Source of the DNA: JAUSIK01 sp964547875
GTDB taxonomy: Archaea; Nanobdellota; Nanobdellia; Pacearchaeales; GW2011-AR1
DNA: 64,000 nt
NCBI GenBank assembly: GCA_964547875.1
Contig: CAZJPE010000001.1
Location: 1 to 64,000, forward strand
Direction: 5' to 3'
The translations under genes and the position numbers were made by a program. The notes beneath the pieces were generated by a model that was not told where the DNA came from, did no database searches, and was given only the letters and a program-made list of their open reading frames with translations. This document shows positions 39,811 to 49,200 of this stretch, piece after piece (position 1 is the first letter of the stretch; each line of letters starts with the position of its first letter).

Positions 39811-40881
39811 ATGATGAAAAATAAAAAGATTATTTATATTGGATTTTTTGCAATTGTATTATTTGCGATGATTTCTTTTGTTAGCGCAGGGTTTGGTGAT
39901 TGGATCAAAGGATTGTTTGGGGAGCCGCAGTTGGGGCCTTTTAATGCGACGGTTACGATTCAGAGCCTTCCGCCAAATATTGTTAGGATATTTAATGTGA
40001 CTGATGATTTTGTAAGTAGCGGCGTTGATAGTGTTCTGCCTACACCTGATAGTGCTTCTAATGTGTATGTAACATTTTTGGCTGACGATCCAAATGGAAG
40101 AACAGACTTGCCTACTACTTTGACTATAGGAACTAATGTGGACCTCAATCTTACTTATTCCGGTGTAAGAGCTACTACTTCTAGTTATATTGGTTCATCA
40201 GCATCTGCAGATACTTGTGTTGAGGTTACTAATTGTGGCTCGTGTAGTTCTAATCAAAGGATGTATTTTTGTAACTTGTCATCAGCCATGCAATTTTATT
40301 ATCAGCCTAATTTTACAGCTAATCTTTGGTTTACTAGCACAAGAATAAGTGATATTACGCTTACTTTTGGGCCAGCTAATAATACATTTGGATTTACATA
40401 TCGTGAACTTGCTGATGTTTTGAATATTGTTAATCTGACATGGTATGGTATTTCTCCTTCAGGTACTAATCAGAAAGCTACTGATAATGTTACTCTTATT
40501 AACAAGGGTAATAGATTGCTTAAAAGTGTAAATATAACTGCTTACAACCTTACAGGTTCTAATTATCCTGGTACTAAGGCGCTGATTCCTGCTAACACAA
40601 TTAGGGCCAATGGCACGATCGGAACAGAGTGCAATAGTATTGGCACAACAACTTTTTGGGAACATGCAGGATTAAATGTTACTATTGGCAATCTTGATTA
40701 TGGACCTAGCGAACAAAGAAGTTTACATTTTTGCATATTTCCTGCCTTAAATGCGCTTCCTGAATATGCCCCCGGGGGTTTGGATTTGGGTAATTCTCCA
40801 TATACCGCTAGAGGGCCATTAGTTGGAGGAAACATAAATCCTGCTACAGGAACATCTGATTGGAGGTTGCAGTTGGTATGA
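39811..40881 (+). CDS. Secreted surface protein sharing the C-terminal domain of its neighbour
   Basis: The 356-residue protein has a signal peptide (IIYIGFFAIVLFAMISFVSA) and no second membrane segment, so it is exported. Its N-terminal part contains PFNATVTIQSLPP, a beta-strand start common to the surface proteins here. The C-terminal part (about 230-350) resembles the end of the 2012-residue neighbour: a repeated TAYNLTGSNYPG-like strand, a Cys and an LPEYAPG loop corresponding to the neighbour's EYKAGQ. Four Cys near CVEVTNCGSCSS could form disulfides. It overlaps the next gene by 4 bp. Confidence 0.65.
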   Translation: MMKNKKIIYIGFFAIVLFAMISFVSAGFGDWIKGLFGEPQLGPFNATVTIQSLPPNIVRIFNVTDDFVSSGVDSVLPTPDSASNVYVTFLADDPNGRTDLPTTLTIGTNVDLNLTYSGVRATTSSYIGSSASADTCVEVTNCGSCSSNQRMYFCNLSSAMQFYYQPNFTANLWFTSTRISDITLTFGPANNTFGFTYRELADVLNIVNLTWYGISPSGTNQKATDNVTLINKGNRLLKSVNITAYNLTGSNYPGTKALIPANTIRANGTIGTECNSIGTTTFWEHAGLNVTIGNLDYGPSEQRSLHFCIFPALNALPEYAPGGLDLGNSPYTARGPLVGGNINPATGTSDWRLQLV

Positions 40882-41444
40882 AAATTCAATATAGTATCAA
40901 AAATATATTTATCTTTATAGTAGGGACTATTTTTCTTATTTTGTTTAGTTCTTTTATTAGCGCCCTTACAGTCGCTGTTCCAGGCGATTTGAGTTTGTAT
41001 CCTGGGCAGGTTTATGATACTGGCTTTGATATAATGAATACGATTGGAGGGAGTGGTGATTTAGTCTTAGAAGCGCAATTTTCAGAGGGCTCTGAAATTG
41101 TTTCTTTCACTCAAGGGAATAGATTTGAAGTTCCCGGCGGGAGTTCAGTACCTGCTTTTGTAAGGTTTAGGATTCCAGCCAATGCAGCCCTAGGGACTAT
41201 ATATCCTATTAAGGTCGTATTTAAAACCGTATCTGAAGGAAAAGGAAGCGGGAGTGTTAGCTTTGTAGAAGACGTTGTCACAACATTTAAGGTTACAATA
41301 GTTGAGCAGTCAACAATAAGCGTTCAGCCTACCGCAGAGGCAGAAAAAGTCAGCGTATTTTCCAATGTATGGTTCTGGATTATAGTAATTATTATAATAG
41401 TTATAATTTTATGGCTTATTTTCAAGGTAAAGAAAAAGCAGTGA
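40878..41444 (+). CDS. Anchored Ig-like surface protein
   Basis: From the ATG at 40878 (ATGA overlap with the previous stop) the product has 188 residues: signal peptide (IFLILFSSFISALTVA), one beta-sandwich-like domain (GDLSLYPGQVYDTGFDIMN and RFRIPANAALGTIYPIKVVF) and a C-terminal membrane segment (VWFWIIVIIIIVIILWLIF) with a basic tail. The order and size match the later 226-residue protein at 43457. It is probably co-translated with the 356-residue protein and may anchor it. Upstream TTG at 40860 is not needed. Confidence 0.65.
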   Translation: MKIQYSIKNIFIFIVGTIFLILFSSFISALTVAVPGDLSLYPGQVYDTGFDIMNTIGGSGDLVLEAQFSEGSEIVSFTQGNRFEVPGGSSVPAFVRFRIPANAALGTIYPIKVVFKTVSEGKGSGSVSFVEDVVTTFKVTIVEQSTISVQPTAEAEKVSVFSNVWFWIIVIIIIVIILWLIFKVKKKQ

Positions 41445-41453
41445 TTTAATTTT

Positions 41454-41678
41454 ATGGCAGCTAAAATAAATTACATAGAAAAATTGATTGAATGGCATAA
41501 ATACCCTATAAACGCATTTCTTCATCTTGTTGCACTGATTATTTTAGTGATTGCCTTATGGTATCATAGCTGGATTGGGATTGTAATAGCGTTTGTTATT
41601 GCTTTAATAGGTCATTTGATTCAAGAAACATATAGCCATAAAGATAGAATTGACAAGCTTGAAAAGAAGAGAAGATGA
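41454..41678 (+). CDS. Small membrane protein, two segments
   Basis: The 74-residue protein has a charged N-terminal helix (INYIEKLIEWHKYP), two hydrophobic segments (AFLHLVALIILVIALWY and GIVIAFVIALIGHLIQ) and a basic C-terminus (KLEKKRR). Two His (HLVAL, GHLIQ) lie inside or near the segments. It follows the anchored Ig-like gene by 9 bp and is likely in the same transcript. Unknown function. Confidence 0.6.
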   Translation: MAAKINYIEKLIEWHKYPINAFLHLVALIILVIALWYHSWIGIVIAFVIALIGHLIQETYSHKDRIDKLEKKRR

Positions 41679-41896
41679 GTGATAATCTTATTGGATTATA
41701 GAGAATTGAGTCCGCTTCGCTGACTTTGCAAGATTAGCGGCTTTGCGTGAGTTTTAATCACATCTAGAAAAGTAAGACAATCTTCTAAAATTGTGTAAGA
41801 TTATTCTTGCCGTTATTTATCCGTAATACCCTGTGATCTTGCCATAGTGATAAAGCTATAAGTTAACATAACTGACTATAGTAATTTATTACATTT

Positions 41897-43192
41897 TTAA
41901 TTTTCTTCATAGATGAGGAGCCATTTCCATAGAGGCATAAATATTATTCCTCCCTCACTTTTTTCTATATTTCTTGTCAAGATTATCAAATCCTTTGTCT
42001 TTATTTTGAATTCCTTTTTAAAATCCATTAAACCACTTATTTCCCTTTTGTTTATTTCGTCTGCATCTGTTACGTTTAAGGCGCTTAGGGAATTATCTTT
42101 ATTCTTTATAATAAAATCAACTTCATTTTTGTTTTTCCAATAATAAATTTTTTTACTTCTTCTTTTAAGTTCGAGAAAAGTAAGGTTTTCTATTAATTTT
42201 CCTCTGTCTTCTGAAAATTTGAAACTTACTGCATTTCTCAAGCCATTGTCAATACAATATACTTTAGATGCCCTTGTTTTTTGTTCTTTATAACTATAGG
42301 AGAAGTGCTCTAAAGTAAAAATTAGAAATGCTTCCTTACAATAAGATAGATATTCTTTTACTGTATCATACGCTATTTTAAGAACGTTTCTTATATTTCT
42401 TAGTGATATCAGAGAGGTAATACTAGTCATAAAAAATAATGTAATATCTCTTGTCTTTTGAGCATTCAAATCATAACGGTCAACAATGTCTTTATATATT
42501 ATATCATCGAAATATTGCTCGAGTAATTTTATTTTGAAATCTGATGCCTTTGTAAGAACTTCTGGAAATCCTCCAAAATTTAGATAATCTCTAAGATATT
42601 TTAGTATTTTTATTTTAGTTGTTTCTAAAATTATACCTTTTCTAAGTTTTGCTTTGTCTATTTCTATATTATGAAAAAATAGAAATTCCTCAAAACTTAA
42701 TGGAAATACCTCAAAAGTAATGTTTCTGCCTGTTAATAAAGTAGAATATTCTTTTTTTAAGAGATGAGAGCTAGAACCTGAAATAATAAATTTGTCATTT
42801 GATTTTAAGTCATATTTTTTTCTTATCCATAATTCCCAGCCTTCTTTTCTCTGAATCTCATCTAAAAAGATATATGCCTTTTTGTCTATATTGAGATATT
42901 GCCTATAACTTAGATAGAGGTCATCTAATGAGTCGTGTATAAGTTTCTTGTCTTCGCAATTTATAAAAAGTATTTGTTGTGGGGCAATTCCTTTTTTTAG
43001 TAAAGAGTCAATCATTTGATACATTAATGTGCTTTTTCCTGAACGCCTAACTCCGGTAATTATAGTTATTTCTTTTACGTTTATAGATTTAAGTAGGAGA
43101 TTGTAAGATTTGCGTGATCTACCTTTTAATTCAGATGTTACTTCTAGCTTCTCCCACCAAGGGTTCCATTCGTTGAGTTTCTCTATTTCCAT
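41897..43192 (-). CDS. AAA ATPase with DUF4143 domain
   Basis: The 431-residue protein has Walker A ITGVRRSGKSTLMYQ, Walker B AYIFLDEIQRKEGW, the sensor loop IISGSSSHLL and TGRNITFEVFPLSFEEFLFF. The C-terminal half (YYWKNKNEVDFII and LILTRNIEKSEGGI) is the DUF4143 nuclease-like fold. Such ATPases are common in archaea and in mobile regions, and their exact job is not known. Length is normal. Inverted repeats around the promoter suggest autoregulation. It interrupts the run of surface-protein genes on the other strand. Confidence 0.83.
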   Translation of the reverse strand: MEIEKLNEWNPWWEKLEVTSELKGRSRKSYNLLLKSINVKEITIITGVRRSGKSTLMYQMIDSLLKKGIAPQQILFINCEDKKLIHDSLDDLYLSYRQYLNIDKKAYIFLDEIQRKEGWELWIRKKYDLKSNDKFIISGSSSHLLKKEYSTLLTGRNITFEVFPLSFEEFLFFHNIEIDKAKLRKGIILETTKIKILKYLRDYLNFGGFPEVLTKASDFKIKLLEQYFDDIIYKDIVDRYDLNAQKTRDITLFFMTSITSLISLRNIRNVLKIAYDTVKEYLSYCKEAFLIFTLEHFSYSYKEQKTRASKVYCIDNGLRNAVSFKFSEDRGKLIENLTFLELKRRSKKIYYWKNKNEVDFIIKNKDNSLSALNVTDADEINKREISGLMDFKKEFKIKTKDLIILTRNIEKSEGGIIFMPLWKWLLIYEEN

Positions 43193-43193
43193 T

Positions 43194-43215
43194 TTGTTAC
43201 ATTAAGATGTAACAA
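43194..43215 (-). promoter_or_regulatory. Operator-like inverted repeat at the DUF4143 ATPase start
   Basis: TTGTTACAT-TAAG-ATGTAACAA is a perfect 9-bp inverted repeat with a 4-bp spacer, 1 bp before the ATG of the ATPase. A related arm pair GTTAC/GTAAC occurs at 43229-43246, with a TATA-like box (minus strand TTTATATA) between. A protein bound here would cover the transcription start. Confidence 0.6.
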
Positions 43216-43456
43216 ATAGTATATAAATGTTACGTTTTAGTGTAACTATAGTTTGAAGGTTGCGAAAACCGCTTCTAATAATTTTCTCTGAAGACTTACA
43301 AAAAACGCATGTTATCATTTTCACTCCTTCTCATCGTGGAGGACATTTTATTATCAATCTATAGAAGACTTAATAGAATCTGTTGGATATATTGGCATAA
43401 TAAGGATAACTTGGAAATACAAAAAGTATTAAATATCTCATTTCATTTTTTATCTC

Positions 43457-44137
43457 ATGAAAAGAGCAATTGTATTTTTGATTTTATTGTTAAATATAAA
43501 TTTTTTTATTTCTTCTGTCAGCGCATTCGGAGTTGCAACTTTATATTCTGACAATTATCCTTTGAAAATGTATCCTGGAGAAACAAAAGAGACATTTTTT
43601 TTGTTGAGAAATGTTGTAGAGGGAGACGACGATGTTGTTATTAAGTCCGAACTTACGAGCGGGGCGGATATTGCCAAATTGATAGATGGGGCGAAGAGTT
43701 ATGATGCCCCTTTTGGAAGCGAGATTGAAGTGCCTCTTAGCATAGAGATACCTAAAGAAGCAGTGATAGGGAGCGAGTATAGAATAGGGGCCATTTTCAG
43801 GCCAACTCCAACAAAGGTCGCAGGAGGAAATATTCAATTTATTATAAATATAGGAAAATCTTTTCCAGTTGTTATAATAGAGAAATCTAAACAAGCGAAG
43901 AAAGAGATTGAAACATATACAATAACACTTGAAGATGATGGCGGAGTTGGAGGGGCATTTGCTCCGTTTATCAAGGGAGCAAAGGGTATTTGGCTCGGAT
44001 TTATTTTTGGATTAATAGCAGGGATAATTATAGTGATAATGCTGATAATTTCTTTTACAATAAAAGCTGTAAAAAGAACTAGAGAATTAGCAGAAAACGA
44101 TTTTATTCAGGCTGAGAATATTAGCAGACCATATTAA
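43457..44137 (+). CDS. Anchored Ig-like surface protein
   Basis: The 226-residue protein has a signal peptide (IVFLILLLNINFFISSVSA), one beta-sandwich-like domain (DNYPLKMYPGETKETFFLL and PLSIEIPKEAVIGSEYRIG), a Gly-rich linker, and a C-terminal membrane segment (IWLGFIFGLIAGIIIVIML) with a charged tail. Plan and key strand motifs match the product of 40878, so these are likely paralogues. It probably stands at the surface, anchored with its domain outside. Confidence 0.65.
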   Translation: MKRAIVFLILLLNINFFISSVSAFGVATLYSDNYPLKMYPGETKETFFLLRNVVEGDDDVVIKSELTSGADIAKLIDGAKSYDAPFGSEIEVPLSIEIPKEAVIGSEYRIGAIFRPTPTKVAGGNIQFIINIGKSFPVVIIEKSKQAKKEIETYTITLEDDGGVGGAFAPFIKGAKGIWLGFIFGLIAGIIIVIMLIISFTIKAVKRTRELAENDFIQAENISRPY

Positions 44138-44156
44138 TGTTTTTTATTCATGTAGA

Positions 44157-44273
44157 CTAGACCATAATTTTGTCTCTATACGAGATTTCGTTATTTTTGA
44201 AGATAAAATATCCCATCAAGATAACAATTATTAAGATTGCAAGCCAGAGAATAGCGGTTATTTTTTGATTCAT
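44157..44273 (-). CDS. Small single-segment membrane peptide
   Basis: A 38-codon minus-strand frame begins with ATG and encodes MNQKITAILWLAILIIVILM followed by GYFIFKNNEI and a short polar tail. It is a textbook single membrane segment with a basic start. It lies in the 265-base gap between two plus-strand surface-protein genes. The size and composition are convincing but no homologue is known to me, and the promoter is not obvious. Confidence 0.4.
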   Translation of the reverse strand: MNQKITAILWLAILIIVILMGYFIFKNNEISYRDKIMV

Positions 44274-44402
44274 GGAATGTTAAATCAGAGTTTATCTATA
44301 AATTTGCTCGTAAACGAAAGAAAATTACAACAATTTAGATGACTTCATATTAACAGCTCACAATTCAGTAAGTCTTAAATAGATGATTTTATTATTTTAA
44401 GA

Positions 44403-46133
44403 ATGAAAAAAGAGTTGAATAAAAAACTGGTTTATTTTGTTTTATCTTTTGTCTTTTTAATCTTAATTTTTGGTTTCATTTTTCCAGAAGTTTTCTTGAG
44501 ATATTTTCTTATACCTGCTTTGTCTCCTTTTTTTCCTGATTACTCGCCTTTTAATGCTACTGTTACCTTAATTGGTTATTCTGCGCCTTTAATTATCAAT
44601 TTATCTACGAGCATATTGGTATGCGAAGAAAGTTCTTTATCTCATTTCTTTAATGTTAGCGATTTAGATAGGAATCTTGTGGAAGTTTCTATTTCTCCTC
44701 TATCGCCTTTTTTTACAGAATTGATCAGTTCGCCTCCTATTGGAAGCAGCATATATACTGCGCGAATATTCTCTCCAATTTTGGGTAAAAATACAGTAGA
44801 CAGAGCCTTAGGTTATAGAACCTATGCGAGGATAGTTTCTGCAAGAGATTCTACTAATTTAATCGATACGAAAGCGGTAGATATTATTGTGATAGAGATA
44901 AATAATAGGCCCTTTGTAGTTGGCATAGGCGTAAGGACAGTTTGGATGCAGGGAGATGACAGCACTTTTGAGCATCAACTCAATGTTTTTGATGTTGAAG
45001 ACGGAAATCAAAATTCTGGAGATTTAACTTTTAATTTAACATTTTTAGATAACTCCCCAATATTATTTAATATCAGCGCTAATGGGACAATGATATTTAC
45101 GCCTAATGTTAGCGAGATTGCAGCAGGAGTCTATAATCTTAGTGTTTATAATATTAGCGTGTGCGTGAAAGATAAGGGATTAAATAATATTCATCCTAAC
45201 ATAACTATTTGCGGGCAAGATGGAGGCTCAAATGAGGTTTGTCAGAATTTTAGTTTAACTATTACAGATGAAAATAGGGCGCCGATTATTACAACACATT
45301 ATCCTTTGAACTTGAGTTTTAGTGCAGATGGAATAAGTATTTTATATTTTAACATTACAACAAGGGATCCTGATGGAACAATTCCTGATGCTTATTGGTA
45401 TGTTGATGATATTCTTAGGAACTATAGTTCAAGCAGCTTATTTTATGAGTTTTTGCATACATTTGGATGTGGTGTTTCTGGAAGGCATAATATTACTGCT
45501 TTAGTAACAGATGGTTTGCTTAATACTTCCCTAACTTGGAATGCCAGCGTTCAAAATGTTGCTTGTCCATCACCTCAACAATCTGGAGGAGGCGGAGGCG
45601 GTTTTGAAAAATGTAATGAAAAATGGGCGTGCTTGGATTGGAATGTCTGCCAGAATGCAGAAGGTTCTTTCAGCTCTGGCTTAATATCAGGTGATGATTT
45701 TGACACTATAAAAGAAAATTGCAGACTTGATTTATTTGGAGAGAATTGTGGATTGCAGATAAGGGGCTGTTATGACATAAATTCCTGCAAAACTAGTTCA
45801 TTCAAGCCTGATGAGATAGGGCATTGCTATTATGTTGAGAATCCGAGTTGTAGCGATGGAGTTAAAAATTGTCATGATGAAACTTGTGAATTATTGATTG
45901 ATTGCGGCGGGCCTTGTGACGCTTGTCCGACATGTTCAGATGGAAAAAGAAACCAGGGCGAGTTAGGAAAAGATTGCGGAGGACCATGTCCTTTGATATG
46001 TCCTTATAGACCGTCTCTATTTGCTATATTGAGAATCCAATATATCTTTTTAGCTTTAATCTTATTGTTTTTGATAATAGTGGTAATACAAATAATCAGG
46101 TTTTATAGAGCGAGAAAGAAGATAACGAAATAA
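44403..46133 (+). CDS. Double-anchored surface protein with cadherin-like and Cys-rich domains
   Basis: The 576-residue protein has an N-terminal membrane segment (FVLSFVFLILIFGFIF), PFNATVTLIGYSAP, several beta-sandwich repeats of cadherin-like type (RDPDGTIPDAYWYVD, NEVCQNFSLTITDENRAP), a Gly linker, then a Cys-rich domain (KWACLDWNVCQNAEG, CSDGVKNCHDETCELLIDCG) and a C-terminal membrane segment (FLALILLFLIIVVIQII) with a basic tail. Disulfides are likely. The role is structural or adhesive, inferred from domain types. Confidence 0.7.
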   Translation: MKKELNKKLVYFVLSFVFLILIFGFIFPEVFLRYFLIPALSPFFPDYSPFNATVTLIGYSAPLIINLSTSILVCEESSLSHFFNVSDLDRNLVEVSISPLSPFFTELISSPPIGSSIYTARIFSPILGKNTVDRALGYRTYARIVSARDSTNLIDTKAVDIIVIEINNRPFVVGIGVRTVWMQGDDSTFEHQLNVFDVEDGNQNSGDLTFNLTFLDNSPILFNISANGTMIFTPNVSEIAAGVYNLSVYNISVCVKDKGLNNIHPNITICGQDGGSNEVCQNFSLTITDENRAPIITTHYPLNLSFSADGISILYFNITTRDPDGTIPDAYWYVDDILRNYSSSSLFYEFLHTFGCGVSGRHNITALVTDGLLNTSLTWNASVQNVACPSPQQSGGGGGGFEKCNEKWACLDWNVCQNAEGSFSSGLISGDDFDTIKENCRLDLFGENCGLQIRGCYDINSCKTSSFKPDEIGHCYYVENPSCSDGVKNCHDETCELLIDCGGPCDACPTCSDGKRNQGELGKDCGGPCPLICPYRPSLFAILRIQYIFLALILLFLIIVVIQIIRFYRARKKITK

Positions 46134-46239
46134 CGAATATTGCCAGCAATGCGTGAAGATATTTTACTCTACATTTAAAATATCGGGACAATGTTTATAA
46201 ACTTGTTTTACTCTACATAATTGTTTTTAAAAGAGGATA

Positions 46240-49200
46240 ATGGTGCATAAAAGATACATAAAGATTAGGGGTAAAACTTATGGGCCTTATTATTACGAGT
46301 CTTATAGAGAAGGCAGTAAGGTAAAGAAGAGATATCTTAAAATCCCGCATGAAAAAGAGCGTAGAGTAAAAAGCTTTTTGAATCAAAATAAAATAATTAA
46401 TCTAAAATTGTTAATAATATTTTATCTTATTTTTATTGTCATTTTGATGTTGCTTGCAATTAACAGATATTCTGCTCCATTTTTTTCTGAAAGAGAGGAT
46501 AGAGCTGTATTATTGGCTCCGCCTGGAGCTTCTGTTGGAGCAAGCGATAACGCTAATTTGAGCATTTGGGATGATACAGACCTTGGGGAGAATAGGTTCA
46601 GTGGAATTTTAGTTAATTTTTATGCGAATTATACTAATTCTGTTGGGAATGTAATAGACAATCTAAATGGAAATTGCCTGATAAGATATGATTATACTGG
46701 AGTTTATACGAATTATGATAATATGGTATATGACATTAATTCTTTATTGTGGAAAAGCAGTAGGACTTTTAATTACAAGGGAATTCATAATTTTGAAGTT
46801 GATTGCAGAAGTGATTTGGGAAATGTAAGCCTAACTAATAATTTTGTTATTTCTAATTCAGAGCCTGACATAAAAGAGACGCCTGGCGGATCTCTTGATT
46901 TTGACAACAATATATTTAATAATGATATTTTAGGATGTGTAGAAGATATTTTATGCCTATATAATATCTCGGCAAATGTCAGCGATCCTGATGTAAATGA
47001 CATGCTTGTTTTTGATTACATTCCAGGGCCAAATTCTACTTTAACTAATTTTGCCATAGATCCACAAACAGGCATTTTGAGCATAGATATAAATAAAGAC
47101 GCCGATACAGGACAGAAAATAATAGAATTGACTGTAATTGACAGCGATGGAGCGAGAGACACTGCTACTTTGTCTGTGAGCATAACGCCTGTTAACGACG
47201 CTCCTGTTTTTATTAATCTGATTAATAAAAGCTTTAATATATCAATGCTATTTGAATATAACATTATTGCGAATGACGAAGAAGGCAATGTTCCATTTAG
47301 TTTCAACATAACTTTTTTAAGCTGCGAGACAGCCCAATGGTCTACGAGGACAAATTGCGAATTATTCAATACTAGTCAATATAGCGTCAATGGCACTGCA
47401 ATAAATATAAGCTTTACTCCTTCAAGAAATGATGTTGGGAGCTATATAATTAATTTCAGCGTTAGTGATTCTGGAATACCAAGCGCGATTAGGAGCGAGA
47501 TAATCAATTTTACTGTTCTTAATATAAATTCTGAGCCATGGTTTAGATATGTCTGCGATAATGAAAGGGAGGCTGTTGAGGATTTGGAATTTAATTGCTA
47601 TATAAATGCGAGCGATATTGACGAGGTGAATAATTTGACATTTAGTTCTAATGCGAATTGGTTTTTGGATTTTAAAAGCGTGATTGTAAATAGCACTACT
47701 AATTTTAATGGCTCTATTCTTGTTAACTTTACGGCGACAGATAAAAATGTAGGGAACTGGAGCATAAATGTTACAGTAAGGGATACTGGAATACCTATCA
47801 TGCAGAATTCCAGCACATTTTATTTTTTTGTGGACAATATTAACGATAGAGTTAAATTGCAAGATTTACCGACTATTACAGCATATACGAGCAATAATTA
47901 TTCAGTATATATTAATGCTAGTGATGACGATTTGCTAATACCTGATAAAAATGTTTACAATGAGATTTTAAGTTTTTCTTCAAATGCGAGCTGGGTTTAT
48001 ATTAGTTCAGTTGGGATTGTTTCTGGGACAAATATAACAAGGGCATTAATAGAATTCGATCCTAATAACGCACCAGGGAGCGGACAGCACGTTATTAATA
48101 TCAGCACTAGTGATGCGAATGGTTTCTCAATAGATTCAAAGATTTTAACTATAAATATTATAGGGAATTTTAAGCCGGTGTGGCTGAATCCTGCGGCGAA
48201 TCATGTTTTGACAGAAGATAATGAATTTTATTTGAATTTGTCTGAGAATGTAACAGATCCTGAAGGAGACGCTATAAGTTTTAGCTTTAGTAGCGATACA
48301 GGCTTCCCATCGTTTTCACTAAACGCTGGAACAGGCGTGATTAATCTAACGCCTAGTGACATTGACGTTGGACAGCATATTGTTATTATTAATGCTTCAG
48401 ATGTTGCAACACCAAGCCCATTTACATTTAATTTTAGTGTGAGCAATATTAACGATTTGCCTATTATAGAAACTCCTCTTCAAGGAAATAATGTCACGAT
48501 AGATCTTAATTCTAATATGGAAATTATGGAAGATAATAGAGTTGAAATATTTCTTTTTGTGAAAGATGAAGATCTAAAAATACCTCTTGGACAAAAGGAT
48601 TTCTACAATGAGAACTTGGTTGTTAATTCAGTAATAGAAGGGGCTAATAGCAATTTATTTAGTTTCGTTGAGCCAATATTTTTGCCGCCAGAAAGACTGA
48701 TATTCTCTGCCATATTTACGCCGAAAAAGAGCGATGTTGGCTTTTATAACGTAACTGTGAATGTGAGTGATGCAAGCGGCGCATTAGCAACCTTAAGCTT
48801 TAATTTGTCTATATTTGAGATTAATCATCCTCCTACTTTTATTAATTTAACTGATCAGGCTACGATAATTGACAGAGAACTATTTTACAATATAGAAGCT
48901 TTTGACATTGAGGATGGCGATGACAGCACTGGCAATTTAACCTATTCGTATAAATTCTTAGCTGATGGGAGAATGGATGATTTTATTGGAAATGACGAGA
49001 GAATATTCAATAAGACATCTGGAATTTTGAATGTGACATTTATCAATGGGCAGGGAGGCGCATATCATTTGAACATAAGTGTCAATGATTCCATAGGATT
49101 ACAAAACACTGAAGATTTCTGGGTTTTTGTATATGATTTGCCTATTATACTTTCGCCTCCTGCAAATTTTGTTTTCAATTTGAAAGAGGGGAATGCAACT

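Noticed and set aside
43309..43551. 80-codon plus-strand frame before the anchored Ig-like gene
   Set aside because: It overlaps the signal peptide of the real gene, has odd composition and no motif. The start at 43457 is supported by its signal peptide.
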